Source: Candidatus Saccharimonadota bacterium
GTDB lineage: Bacteria > Patescibacteriota > Saccharimonadia > Saccharimonadales > Saccharimonadaceae
NCBI GenBank assembly: GCA_905373835.1
Contig: CAJPUN010000001.1
Location: 124,001 to 188,000 of the forward strand
DNA: 64,000 nt
Direction of reading: 5' to 3'
The first letter of the stretch is position 1, and every line of letters starts with the position of its first letter. The notes under the pieces were generated by a model. The model worked only from the letters and a program-made list of their open reading frames with translations, was not told the DNA's origin and did no database searches. Shown piece by piece: positions 10,670 through 19,236 of this stretch. A program made the translations under genes and the position numbers.

Positions 10670-11896
10670 CTACGCAGCCATAGAGCGCAGTTGCTGGCGA
10701 TAGACTACCGCGAGTAGCGCCGCTTGAATGATGCCTGCCACCATAAAACACAGCACACTGCCCAGCATCGCATAGTGCTGCACCACACCATATGACACGA
10801 CTGTGAGTACAATGTTACTCAGCAAAAGTATATAGAACTGCCCCTTAAATTCGCGCAGCACAGTGAGGATATTGATATAAATCGACACCAGCGCATTAGC
10901 CACCGCTCCCACGACCATGATGAGTAGCTCAGTGCGATAATCAGTAATGCGTGCATTGAAAATGAGAGTAAGAAGCGGTGCTCCAACCAGCCACGTCGCA
11001 ATCAGTGTCAACGCACTAATGCCCAAGACGATAAGGATAATCTTGCTCACCAAAGCATGGAACTCGAGGCGCTTTTGCTGATGATAGAGCTCTGACAGCT
11101 GCACAATATTGGGCTGAATAATGAAGGTAATAAACAGCGAGAGTAAGGTAATAGGCATAGCCATGATACCAAAATAAGCGATCTCGTGCGTGTGAAATGT
11201 ATCGAGAAAATAGCGCGGGATATTAAGCGAAAACATCGTCAAAAATGTGGTAAGGAACACTGGTGCGCAGCGCCGCATGATCATACCAACATGACGCAGC
11301 TTGGGCACGAGATGATCGAAGTGAAGCTGAATGGGTTCATATCGCTGTACCTGTTGCCAATCATACAACACAAGCATGAGAGCATTGACCGCCACAATTG
11401 CCACCACCCCCCACAGCACACTGTGCACAAGCATATCAACGAGCAAAAATGCCACAAAGCCCCCTACCGCCTTGATCGTAAGCGAATAGCCAACGACGTA
11501 GAGTCTGTGGTGAATCTGCAGCACGCCATAGAGTGCGTCGGCCACTGCCTCCAGCGCTTTGAAGAGCACGAGCGCGATGATGATACTCGACTTCACGACA
11601 TCATAGTGATTTGCCGCGCAAAACAGCACCGCACCAACCATCATTACGATCGACGTCACGAGTTTGACGGCAAGATAGCTGCTACTGCTAAACTCTTTGC
11701 GCACATCCGATACCTGATAAGTACGCCCACCCCACAAACCAATCGCCCAAAACACTACCGAGAGCGACAGCGCAAAGGAAAAGACCCCCGAGTCCGCAAT
11801 GCCATTCAGCCGCGTAATAAGCAGCAGCAGTGCCGGCGAGATGGCGCTTTGCAAAAAGGAGCCGATGGAGTTCCAGATATAATTTTTAGATTGCAT
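10670..11896 (-). CDS. Polysaccharide flippase (Wzx/MATE-like)
   Basis: This 408-residue integral membrane protein has about 12 hydrophobic segments spread over its whole length. It begins MQSKNYIWNSIGSFLQSA, the amphipathic opening typical of the polysaccharide transporter (Wzx/RfbX) family in the MOP superfamily. It is expected to flip an undecaprenyl-linked oligosaccharide across the membrane. The minus-strand TATACT at 11912-11907 is 10 nt before the ATG, and no ribosome-binding site is seen. It diverges from the DUF2142 gene. The window also has an ABC-type exporter, so two export routes coexist. Confidence 0.85.
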   Translation of the reverse strand: MQSKNYIWNSIGSFLQSAISPALLLLITRLNGIADSGVFSFALSLSVVFWAIGLWGGRTYQVSDVRKEFSSSSYLAVKLVTSIVMMVGAVLFCAANHYDVVKSSIIIALVLFKALEAVADALYGVLQIHHRLYVVGYSLTIKAVGGFVAFLLVDMLVHSVLWGVVAIVAVNALMLVLYDWQQVQRYEPIQLHFDHLVPKLRHVGMIMRRCAPVFLTTFLTMFSLNIPRYFLDTFHTHEIAYFGIMAMPITLLSLFITFIIQPNIVQLSELYHQQKRLEFHALVSKIILIVLGISALTLIATWLVGAPLLTLIFNARITDYRTELLIMVVGAVANALVSIYINILTVLREFKGQFYILLLSNIVLTVVSYGVVQHYAMLGSVLCFMVAGIIQAALLAVVYRQQLRSMAA

Positions 11897-11906
11897 AATC
11901 TTATTT

Positions 11907-11912
11907 AGTATA
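11907..11912 (-). promoter_or_regulatory. -10 element of the flippase gene
   Basis: TATACT on the minus strand ends 10 nt before the ATG, predicting a very short or absent leader. Confidence 0.5.
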
Positions 11913-11972
11913 CCACTGGTTGATTATTTCTCGCGATTTAGACCATAATTTGCTCTGTTGTGATTTGTGCTC

Positions 11973-11978
11973 TATAAT
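11973..11978 (+). promoter_or_regulatory. -10 element of the DUF2142 gene
   Basis: TATAAT ends 10 nt before the ATG at 11989. It supports that start over an in-frame upstream ATG at 11920. Confidence 0.55.
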
Positions 11979-11988
11979 CAGGCGTGTT

Positions 11989-13428
11989 ATGAAGAAATAT
12001 TGGGCATTATTCGAATCATTTATTGCACAGCCAGAGCGGGTCTTTCTTTCGCTGTGTTTGCTATTTGGCGTGTTGTCGGCGTTTTTTGTGCCGCAGCTGT
12101 CGGTGAGTGATGAAAATATGCACTACTTGCGGGCGTATGCGCTGGCAGATGGGCGCTTAGAATCCAAGCGCTGCACCTACCCAGCGGATGTTAATGGCCG
12201 GGCATCATCGGTGTATCATGGCAATATTAGTGCTGATTATTCGCGCCCTATCAACCGCTCAGATCTCAAGACAACAAGCAAATGCAACAGTGCTGTGGGC
12301 TACGCACCAATTATGCATGCGCCGCAAACGCTTGGTATTTTCATTGCTAATCTCTTTAATGGGTCGACGGGCCTGACGATTCTCTTTGGGCGGATTGCCA
12401 ACTTGCTGTTCTACGCGCTCAGTGTGTTTTTCATTATCAAGTGGGTGCGGATTGGTAAGTGGGTCTTTGCAGTAGTGGGGCTGTTACCACTAATGGTTCA
12501 TCTCGCTGCGTCGCTCTCAAGCGATGTCATGACGAATGTGGCGATATTCCTCATTACCGCCACGACGCTCAATCTCTACACCCAAGAAACGCCGATCCGC
12601 CGCAAGCAAGTTGCTGGCCTCTTAGCTATAGCGGCGCTACTGGCACTGACCAAGGCGGTTAATGGTCTACTGCTCTTCCCGCTGCTCTTTTTACCGAGGC
12701 GGCTCTTCGTCTCAAATACCGAGCTGTCGAAATTGCCATCACTTTTCAAGAAGCTCCCCTTCAACCTGCACAAGTGGGCACTGATCGCGGGCGCTGGCAT
12801 TGTGTCGCTGGCAGCATTGCTCATCTGGCAAAAGATCTATGATGGTGCGCTCCTTTCATCCGGCGCGGCAGATAATCCGCTGCATCACAACCCGCTTGGC
12901 TTTATCCGTATCCTCTTTAATACCTACATTAATCCAAACATTGGCTACACCGATATCGTGGTGCGTGGAAGTGTAGGCGACTTCTCGAGCTTCAAATATC
13001 ACCTGCCGCTCTTTATTTTGATCCCGCTCTTTCTACTGGTCTTTCTTGCACTGATCAAGCGCGATAAGGCCGAGGAGCAAGCACTCGCCCCAGCTGCTGG
13101 TCGATTAGCCGCGGCCAACCTCACCACTGTTGCTGTCTTCATTGCGGCAGTTTCGTACGCTATGTACACCGCCTGGGCGCTGCTCCCAATTCGCTTTGGT
13201 GCTGGTGCATACTACGCCGATGGAGTGCAGGGGCGTTACTTTACGGCACTACTCGTGCTCCTCATCCCCTGTGGAGTGTGGCTACGCAAGTATGTTTGGT
13301 TCAACACTGCCTCGGCTAAGGTGTTTCACGCCCTTATATTCTTTGGCTGCGGGGCAATTTTATTGTACTACACCTTTGGCACCTATTGGGCTTACCATGC
13401 GCCGATACCAGTACCACCAGTGGCGTAA
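11989..13428 (+). CDS. DUF2142 membrane protein
   Basis: This 479-residue protein has about 11 membrane segments. The first external loop contains SVSDENMHYLRAYALADG, the acidic-His motif characteristic of DUF2142, a family of probable GT-C-type glycosyltransferases acting on polyprenyl-linked sugars at the outer face of the membrane. The start at 11989 is preferred because a -10 element ends 10 nt upstream and the additional residues from 11920 are unlike a membrane protein start. Activity is not proven for the family. Confidence 0.8.
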   Translation: MKKYWALFESFIAQPERVFLSLCLLFGVLSAFFVPQLSVSDENMHYLRAYALADGRLESKRCTYPADVNGRASSVYHGNISADYSRPINRSDLKTTSKCNSAVGYAPIMHAPQTLGIFIANLFNGSTGLTILFGRIANLLFYALSVFFIIKWVRIGKWVFAVVGLLPLMVHLAASLSSDVMTNVAIFLITATTLNLYTQETPIRRKQVAGLLAIAALLALTKAVNGLLLFPLLFLPRRLFVSNTELSKLPSLFKKLPFNLHKWALIAGAGIVSLAALLIWQKIYDGALLSSGAADNPLHHNPLGFIRILFNTYINPNIGYTDIVVRGSVGDFSSFKYHLPLFILIPLFLLVFLALIKRDKAEEQALAPAAGRLAAANLTTVAVFIAAVSYAMYTAWALLPIRFGAGAYYADGVQGRYFTALLVLLIPCGVWLRKYVWFNTASAKVFHALIFFGCGAILLYYTFGTYWAYHAPIPVPPVA

Positions 13429-13736
13429 GAGAAAATATTCTCTGTCTCTCTAAGCTCTTTGTTTTTCTGCTTGTCTGGCCTGTGCTTCATCTGCTTAAAT
13501 CTCAATGTTTTCTTTTGGCATCAATTCCTCCACTCCATTGTTTCATCTGATTTGTCGTTATCCTAACGAATTTTAGCACTGGTACTGGGAGATTGGGTCT
13601 ATAGACTCTGTCGTATCTTGAAGGAGGAATCATACAAAATATATGATTCTATAAAAGTTTTAAAATCCTTCTTTTCACCTTCCCCTTTCATGACGCTTAT
13701 GCTATAGTGACATAGAACACTAATAGCACAATCATT
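13429..13736. other. Gene-free interval
   Basis: A small hairpin (AGAGAA/TTCTCT with an AATA loop) just after the upstream stop may help terminate transcription. TATAGT near 13703 is a weak -10 candidate for the next operon. Nothing else is recognised. Confidence 0.45.
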
Positions 13737-14312
13737 ATGAAATTATTACGTACTCTATCCAAAAAACGTCTCACACTCATCATTAGTATTGGCATTGCGC
13801 TCGTCGCCGCTGGTGGCTATGGTGCCTATATCGCAACGCGCCCTGCCTCGCTGCCACCCCTGTCGGATGAGCCAACACCAACCCAAAAACAAACGCAACA
13901 CAAGACCGATGCCGCCACGAAAGAATCATTTTTAGACAATAACACAGACCATAATACGACCAATACCAAAGACACTTCGCAGCAGCGCACCACCCAGGCT
14001 CAGCCCGCGCCAATCCCAACGTCAGCGAAGCATATTGAGCTCTCTGCTGAGCAGTCAGGTGAGACGGTCGTCGTGACTACCAAGCTGAGAGAGCAAGGTT
14101 TTTCCTCTGGCCAGTGCGTGCTGACGATCACTAGTAGTGGGCAGCGCTCCGAGCAGCACGCTGCCATCATCTACCAACCAGAATATTCCACCTGTGCTGG
14201 CTTCTCTGTGCCCGCCCGATCATTGCCCAAAGGTATGTGGCATATCTCCCTCGCTGTCACACCGCTTGGTGGCAAGGCACTCACGAAGACACTTGATACG
14301 GAGATTCGCTAG
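13737..14312 (+). CDS. Membrane-anchored extracytoplasmic protein, unknown
   Basis: The family is not recognised. The 191-residue product starts with a basic segment and one hydrophobic helix (about residues 11-33), then a Thr/Gln/Asn-rich linker up to about residue 95. A compact C-terminal domain of about 95 residues follows, with two cysteines that could form a disulphide. The layout suggests a signal-anchored surface protein with an Ig-like or beta-sandwich domain. Its stop abuts the ATG of the ChW-repeat protein, so the two are likely co-translated and may work together. Confidence 0.7.
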   Translation: MKLLRTLSKKRLTLIISIGIALVAAGGYGAYIATRPASLPPLSDEPTPTQKQTQHKTDAATKESFLDNNTDHNTTNTKDTSQQRTTQAQPAPIPTSAKHIELSAEQSGETVVVTTKLREQGFSSGQCVLTITSSGQRSEQHAAIIYQPEYSTCAGFSVPARSLPKGMWHISLAVTPLGGKALTKTLDTEIR

Positions 14313-16619
14313 ATGATGGCTCAATCATATTCCACCGCCCGCCCCTTCTCGACATATTGGCGATATATCCTCGCTGGTGTTTTGTGTGTAAGTTTATTTG
14401 CTGCAACCATCCTCTCCCACCCAGCCCAGGCAGTGACGGCGGCTGATTGGCGGGCGGGTAATATCGTTGATGATTTGCTTTTTACCAATAGCGACGATAT
14501 GTCGGTGGCAGATATTCAGGCGTTTCTCAATAGCCTCAACCCACAATGCGACACTTATGGCCGGCAGCCTGCTACCGAGCACGGCCGGCGCGATATCAGC
14601 CGGGCACAGTATGCCGCTGCTCGAGGTTGGCACGGGCCACCATATGTCTGCCTCAAGGACTATTATGAAGTGCCCAAATACACACCGGGTAATTACATCC
14701 CTGCCAATAACTTTGGTGGAGCGATCCCTGCTGGAGCAGTCAGTGCCGCGCAGATTATCTACGATGCTGCTAAGCAGAATAACCTCAACCCCAAGGTGCT
14801 ATTGGTGAAGATCGCCACCGAGTCAGCTGGCCCGCTCACCTCCGACACTTGGCCACTCCAAAACCAATACACCTATGCCATGGGCTCGCACTGCCCCGAC
14901 AGTGGCCCGGGTGGCAGTGCCAATTGCGATCGCAACTATGCTGGCTTCTCGATGCAAGTTGCCTCAGGAGCGCAGCTCATCCGCTGGTATCTGGATAGTA
15001 TGCAGCAACCGTGGTGGTCGTACAAAAAGCCGTTTGCGACCAATCGTATCCTGTGGAATGTGGTGCAGCGAGGCTGCGGCGCTGGCGATGTATATATCGA
15101 GAGCAAGGCCACAGCGGCACTCTACACCTACACACCCTATCAACCCAATCAAGCAGCCCTGGCTAATATGTATGGCCTAGGTGATCATTGCAGCGCCTAT
15201 GGCAACCGCAACTTCTGGCGGGTATGGAATGACTGGTTTGGCTCGACCCAGCATAGCCGGCCACTTATCAGCTTCCGATCGCACAGCAGCTACATCGGCT
15301 GGACAGGGGTAATTCATAACCGTGGCATTACAGGTGTTACTGGCCAAAGCAAGGCAATGCAAGCTCTCACGATCGATGGTGAGGTAAGTTATACCTCATA
15401 CAGCAACGAGCGCGGTTGGCAGCCCACTGTGCAGGGTAGTATGCAATCGGGCACAACAGGGCTTGGCCGGCCAATTACCGCCGTCAAGATCCAGCCAACT
15501 GGTACTCTCGCCCAGGTGTACGATATTTACTATCGCGCCCACGTGAGCTACATTGGTTGGATGGGCTGGGCTAAGAATGGTGAAGTGGCTGGTGTGACTG
15601 GTGGAGCTAACAATGCTATCGAAGCGGTCGAGATAAAGCTGGTGCGCAAAGGAACGCCCACACCTGAATCATCTGGGGTAGCGTATAAAAATATTGCAGC
15701 GCATGGCGACCCATCACCCCTCAAGCTCTCACTCAGTTCACATGTCGGTATGGTGGGCTGGCAGCCAGAAGTACGCGATGAGATGATGAGCGGTACCACT
15801 GGCCAAAGCCGCCGTATCGAAGCCATCAAAGCATCGCTCCACAACACAACGGGCCTGCCAGGCAGCATTCAATATTCGTCACACGTCAGCTATGTGGGTT
15901 GGCAAGATTGGAAGCAAGCGGGCGACGTATCCGGCACCACAGGGCAGTTCCGCTCCATCGAGGCAGTCCGCTTTTTACTCACTGGAAAACTTGCCACTAC
16001 ATACGACATCTGGTACCGAGGTTACTCGCAATACGTCGGCTGGATGGGTTGGGCCAAGAATGGCCAACCAGCTGGTTCGACTGGTGCTTACCGACAGCTC
16101 GAAGCACTAGAGGTGCGCCTTGTGCCAAAGCATACACTCAGCTTGCCTGGCGGTGCCTTTTATAACCCAACCAATACTGCTGTGCCTGATCTCTACCAAC
16201 TGAGCTACGCTGCCCACGTAGGATACATCGGCTGGATGCCCGATGTATCGCACCCCATTATGGCTGGCACCACTGGCAAATCGCGCTACCTTGAGGCAAT
16301 CCGTCTTGGCAAAGCCGTATCGCTGCGCGATGGTTCACCCATCACCATCCAGTGCGAAGCAAAAACTGCTGGCCAGTGGCTCCCATCAGTCACGCTCTCA
16401 TCATCGCAGCCTTGTGGTACGACTGGCCAGAGCAAAGCGCTCGAAGCTCTCAAGCTTAGCCTTAGCCCCATCGACGCCACTCGCTACGATATTTATTACA
16501 ACACTCACCTCTCCTGGGTAGGTTGGCAGGGCTGGAAAAAGAACGGCGAGGTTGCCGGCGACCGACCCGGTTCGTATATCGAAGCAGTGATGATGAAGCT
16601 CGTCGAGAAGAGTGAGTGA
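14313..16619 (+). CDS. Secreted protein with lysozyme-like domain and nine ChW repeats
   Basis: The 768-residue product has an N-terminal signal peptide (about residues 1-40, ending near AQAVTA). An N-terminal domain to about residue 310 resembles exported actinobacterial hydrolase-like domains (NPKVLLVKIATESAG, CPDSGPG). From about 313 to the end there are nine repeats of 40-50 residues with the ChW pattern GW...GTTGQS...IEAI. ChW repeats (clostridial hydrophobic, conserved Trp) are known from surface and extracellular proteins. The eighth copy has lost the central GW arrangement. It is predicted to act outside the cell as an adhesin or wall-bound hydrolase. ATG at 14316 is an alternative start. 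Confidence 0.8.
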   Translation: MMAQSYSTARPFSTYWRYILAGVLCVSLFAATILSHPAQAVTAADWRAGNIVDDLLFTNSDDMSVADIQAFLNSLNPQCDTYGRQPATEHGRRDISRAQYAAARGWHGPPYVCLKDYYEVPKYTPGNYIPANNFGGAIPAGAVSAAQIIYDAAKQNNLNPKVLLVKIATESAGPLTSDTWPLQNQYTYAMGSHCPDSGPGGSANCDRNYAGFSMQVASGAQLIRWYLDSMQQPWWSYKKPFATNRILWNVVQRGCGAGDVYIESKATAALYTYTPYQPNQAALANMYGLGDHCSAYGNRNFWRVWNDWFGSTQHSRPLISFRSHSSYIGWTGVIHNRGITGVTGQSKAMQALTIDGEVSYTSYSNERGWQPTVQGSMQSGTTGLGRPITAVKIQPTGTLAQVYDIYYRAHVSYIGWMGWAKNGEVAGVTGGANNAIEAVEIKLVRKGTPTPESSGVAYKNIAAHGDPSPLKLSLSSHVGMVGWQPEVRDEMMSGTTGQSRRIEAIKASLHNTTGLPGSIQYSSHVSYVGWQDWKQAGDVSGTTGQFRSIEAVRFLLTGKLATTYDIWYRGYSQYVGWMGWAKNGQPAGSTGAYRQLEALEVRLVPKHTLSLPGGAFYNPTNTAVPDLYQLSYAAHVGYIGWMPDVSHPIMAGTTGKSRYLEAIRLGKAVSLRDGSPITIQCEAKTAGQWLPSVTLSSSQPCGTTGQSKALEALKLSLSPIDATRYDIYYNTHLSWVGWQGWKKNGEVAGDRPGSYIEAVMMKLVEKSE

Positions 16620-16637
16620 TTGTAAAATACACCCTAG

Positions 16638-16871
16638 TTAGCTTGTTGTAATGTCGTATTGTCTACACGTCATCTCATGATCACGCAAAAATTTTCTTGC
16701 AGACTTTGGATACACATTTGCCACGGGATCGCCCGGATCAATTGGCCCTACTGTATAGAAGGGGTCGCCTGGTTTCCAATGCCGTTCTTTCCACCAGGAT
16801 TTTATTGCTTTGCCTAGTGCCCTGCAAGAAAATTTTTGGGGTGAAACTGTTGTTGGAGTCTCTTCTATCAT
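16638..16871 (-). CDS. Possible small protein, possibly the 3' part of a frameshifted gene
   Basis: This is a 77-residue frame with a protein-like composition (WWKERHWKPGDPFYTVG) and no recognised family. Its ATG overlaps the TGA of a 33-residue frame that starts at 16969 (ATGA). The frame also stays open upstream of its ATG for about 110 nt, across the TTTGG repeat. Removing one 5-bp repeat unit would join the 16969 ATG to it, giving about 108 residues. Both arms of the 17-bp inverted repeat fall inside it. It could be a real small gene, a phase-variable or decayed gene, or non-coding. Confidence 0.3.
   Translation of the reverse strand: MIEETPTTVSPQKFSCRALGKAIKSWWKERHWKPGDPFYTVGPIDPGDPVANVYPKSARKFLRDHEMTCRQYDITTS
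16686..16838. repeat. 17-bp inverted repeat with 119-bp spacer
   Basis: CAAAAATTTTCTTGCAG at 16686-16702 is the exact reverse complement of 16822-16838. The role is unknown; it could be the ends of a small element or a long-range RNA stem. Confidence 0.8.
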
Positions 16872-16969
16872 TTCACCATTTGCTGGTAGGATATGTTCCG
16901 CTTGGCTCTGGCCCTCTTGATGGGGTTCATATGTTTGGTTTGGTTTGGTTTGGTTAGCTTCTCTCTCAT
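16868..16969 (-). CDS. Possible 33-residue leader ORF crossing the TTTGG repeat
   Basis: It starts at ATG 16969 on the minus strand, with TATAAA 12 nt upstream and AGGAAG 5 nt upstream. It lies 50 nt downstream of the last gene of the ABC-exporter operon, in the same direction. It reads through CCAAA repeats and ends at TGA 16868, overlapping the next ATG. Short and basic; uncertain. Confidence 0.25.
   Translation of the reverse strand: MREKLTKPNQTKHMNPIKRARAKRNISYQQMVK
16934..16955. repeat. TTTGG tandem repeat
   Basis: Four perfect copies of the pentanucleotide TTTGG plus two further bases. The unit length is not a multiple of three, so copy-number change would shift any reading frame across it. 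Confidence 0.9.
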
Positions 16970-17019
16970 AGTACTTCCTATTTTATACCACAATATCACT
17001 ATAATAATACAATGCTGGG

Positions 17020-19236
17020 CTATTCGTAAATCGCTGCTACCTTCGCCTCAATATTCTTCCATTGATAGTCGTTGGCAGTTTGGCGGCCACCAGCGATGAG
17101 CTTGTCACGCAGCGCTTTGTCTGCCACTAGGCGTTCTACAGCTGCGACACCAGCCGCGATATCACCCTGTTGGTAGAGGAGACAGTTCTCACCATCCTTA
17201 AGGTACTCGACATTACCGCCATTGGGCACCACTACTGCAAGACCACCGGTTGCCATCATCTCAAGTGGTGGGTAGGAGAAGCTCTCAAGGATGCTTGTTT
17301 TGATGAGAATGTCACAGCTAGCGTATACTTCGCCGACCTTCTCAGGCGCAATGCGGTTGTAGAATGTATCGACGCGGTACCAGTCCTTGGGCTCTTTGCG
17401 GTACGATAGGTATGAAATCTCATACTTCGCAGGGTCGAGTTGGTTGATGATGCGGAAGGCTTCGTCGGTGTTTTTATACTCGCTCTTGCTATCGCCCTCG
17501 ACGAGGATTTTTATCTTGCGACCACTGTCAAAATCGCGCTCGCGGTATGGATAATACTCGATATCGATACCGTTCGAGACATACTTCGCATCCTTGCCAA
17601 ACATATCTTTGAGCCACTTCTGGCACCAGAGCGACATTGTTACATAGCGCACGCCCGACTGGTCGCAGTACGATGCGTTAGCCGCGAAGCGTGGCCCACC
17701 CGTGCCGGGGATATAAAAATCAGTCTCGAAGTTCTGGACAAAATAGAGCCGATTGCGTACATTGGGGTGCTTTTTGATGATCTCCACCGTCGACCACAGC
17801 GTCGCCACTTGCGTGTCAAAGAAGGCCTCTATCTTCGTCTTGTGCGCCGTAATAACATTAAAGCCTGGCAATTCAGAGCGGTATTGGTAGGTCTTTTTGG
17901 CCTGCTTAAGGGCATGCTTACTTACTGAATCGATCAGCGTTACATCCCAGCCCGCCTTGCGGAGAATGTCAGCGTGTTTGACGGCAACGATCACTCCACC
18001 CGAGATATCCGTCGAAGGCAAAACAAAGCCAATATTGCGTGCTAAACGTTCCCGTATAAACGATGCAAGCGTGTAGCCAGTGTAGACCGTCGAATAATCA
18101 TTGGCGGCAATCTTGTATGCATTTTCACCCAGCTGGGTGCGCAGTGCTTTGTCGGTAATGAGGCGATCGAGCGCTGCATACCAATCGTTATCCACGCCAA
18201 CCAAGAGACCCGTCTCGCCATCCTTCACTTGCTCGGCAAAGGCCCCCACCTGACTCGCCACCGTCGGCACTTTGACGAGGCCAGCCTCAAGCCATTTGTT
18301 CTCAGACTTCGCCCGGTTAAAGATCGTATCGACCAGTGGTGCAAGAATAATATCGCAGTCCACCATCACCTTAGGTAGTTCACGCCAATCGACAAAGCCC
18401 GAGGTCATCACCCGCTCTTTATACGGCTCAAGTGCGGCCGGCACATCGAGAATCCCGGCTATCTTGAGGTGGAGCTGTGGATATGCATCGAACAGCCGAA
18501 TCAAGTCTGGGATGACTAGCTCGAAGTCCTCGTTGTGCGTAATACTCCCACTAAAGTACCCGATGATAATTCTGTCTGCATCCTTGGCAATCTTCCCTTC
18601 AGCCAAATCTTCCAGCGCCATATTAGACGTCTTGATCATCTCATCAGAGGCAGCGTTGCGGTTGATGAGGACATCACCAGTGGTGTACTTTTGCAGCTCA
18701 TCGCGCAGTTGCGTTGTAGTTGTCACAACGTGATCACAAAGCTTAAGTGTCTCACGCATACGGTTCACTCCATCGTCATAGAGCTGCTTATCGGCTTGGT
18801 TCATCTGCTGGACGTACTTAATGCCGTCGGTATACGTTTGATCGATAACAAGATCGTCAATATCAAAAAAGCAGGTCTTGTTGAAGAACTTTGCTTGCTT
18901 GATAAACTCCCGTACTGTCTCCGTCACTGGGCAGCGGAAGAATACGAAGCCACGATAATACTTGAGATCATCCAGCGAGAGCCGATCATAAAACACACTC
19001 TCCACCGTTAGTCCCTGCGACATCAGCTGTTCCATCTGATGCGCCACGCGATAGCGCTCGGGGTGTGGTAAGGTGCAGCCGTTGATAAAGAGGATATCTT
19101 TGTAATACTTCTGTTTGCGCTCGGGGAATTTACGATAGTAGGCATACTTCGTGGCACGCTTACCAAAGCCGACTACTCCATCGTCTTTGATAATCTTCAT
19201 GCTTTTCTTGGCGGCTTTGTGTACTTTACCGATCAT
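17020..19236 (-). CDS. Two-module GT4 glycosyltransferase
   Basis: This 738-residue cytoplasmic protein has two GT-B glycosyltransferase modules. The first (about 100-400) has the sugar-nucleotide region IIIGYFSGS and the segment KSENKWLEAG. The second (about 405-738) has DISGGVIVAVKHAD and the GT4 Ex7E motif ESFSYPPLE, and resembles rhamnosyltransferases of the WsaF/rhamnan type. It is the last large gene of the exporter operon, overlapping the preceding GT2 gene by 4 nt (ATGA). It probably adds two successive sugars to the exported polysaccharide, with rhamnose the likely donor given the rml genes; this is inferred. Confidence 0.85.
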   Translation of the reverse strand: MIGKVHKAAKKSMKIIKDDGVVGFGKRATKYAYYRKFPERKQKYYKDILFINGCTLPHPERYRVAHQMEQLMSQGLTVESVFYDRLSLDDLKYYRGFVFFRCPVTETVREFIKQAKFFNKTCFFDIDDLVIDQTYTDGIKYVQQMNQADKQLYDDGVNRMRETLKLCDHVVTTTTQLRDELQKYTTGDVLINRNAASDEMIKTSNMALEDLAEGKIAKDADRIIIGYFSGSITHNEDFELVIPDLIRLFDAYPQLHLKIAGILDVPAALEPYKERVMTSGFVDWRELPKVMVDCDIILAPLVDTIFNRAKSENKWLEAGLVKVPTVASQVGAFAEQVKDGETGLLVGVDNDWYAALDRLITDKALRTQLGENAYKIAANDYSTVYTGYTLASFIRERLARNIGFVLPSTDISGGVIVAVKHADILRKAGWDVTLIDSVSKHALKQAKKTYQYRSELPGFNVITAHKTKIEAFFDTQVATLWSTVEIIKKHPNVRNRLYFVQNFETDFYIPGTGGPRFAANASYCDQSGVRYVTMSLWCQKWLKDMFGKDAKYVSNGIDIEYYPYRERDFDSGRKIKILVEGDSKSEYKNTDEAFRIINQLDPAKYEISYLSYRKEPKDWYRVDTFYNRIAPEKVGEVYASCDILIKTSILESFSYPPLEMMATGGLAVVVPNGGNVEYLKDGENCLLYQQGDIAAGVAAVERLVADKALRDKLIAGGRQTANDYQWKNIEAKVAAIYE

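Larger units (their letters stand above)
16620..17019. other. Interval between convergent genes with inverted and tandem repeats
   Basis: It contains a 17-bp perfect inverted repeat (16686-16702 and 16822-16838), a four-copy TTTGG tandem repeat (16934-16953) and two small overlapping minus-strand reading frames, listed separately. No clear terminator was found for either flanking operon. Confidence 0.6.

Noticed and set aside
11186..11908. 240-residue plus-strand frame opposite the flippase
   Set aside because: It is very rich in His, Arg and Asn, as expected for the complement of a hydrophobic membrane protein gene.
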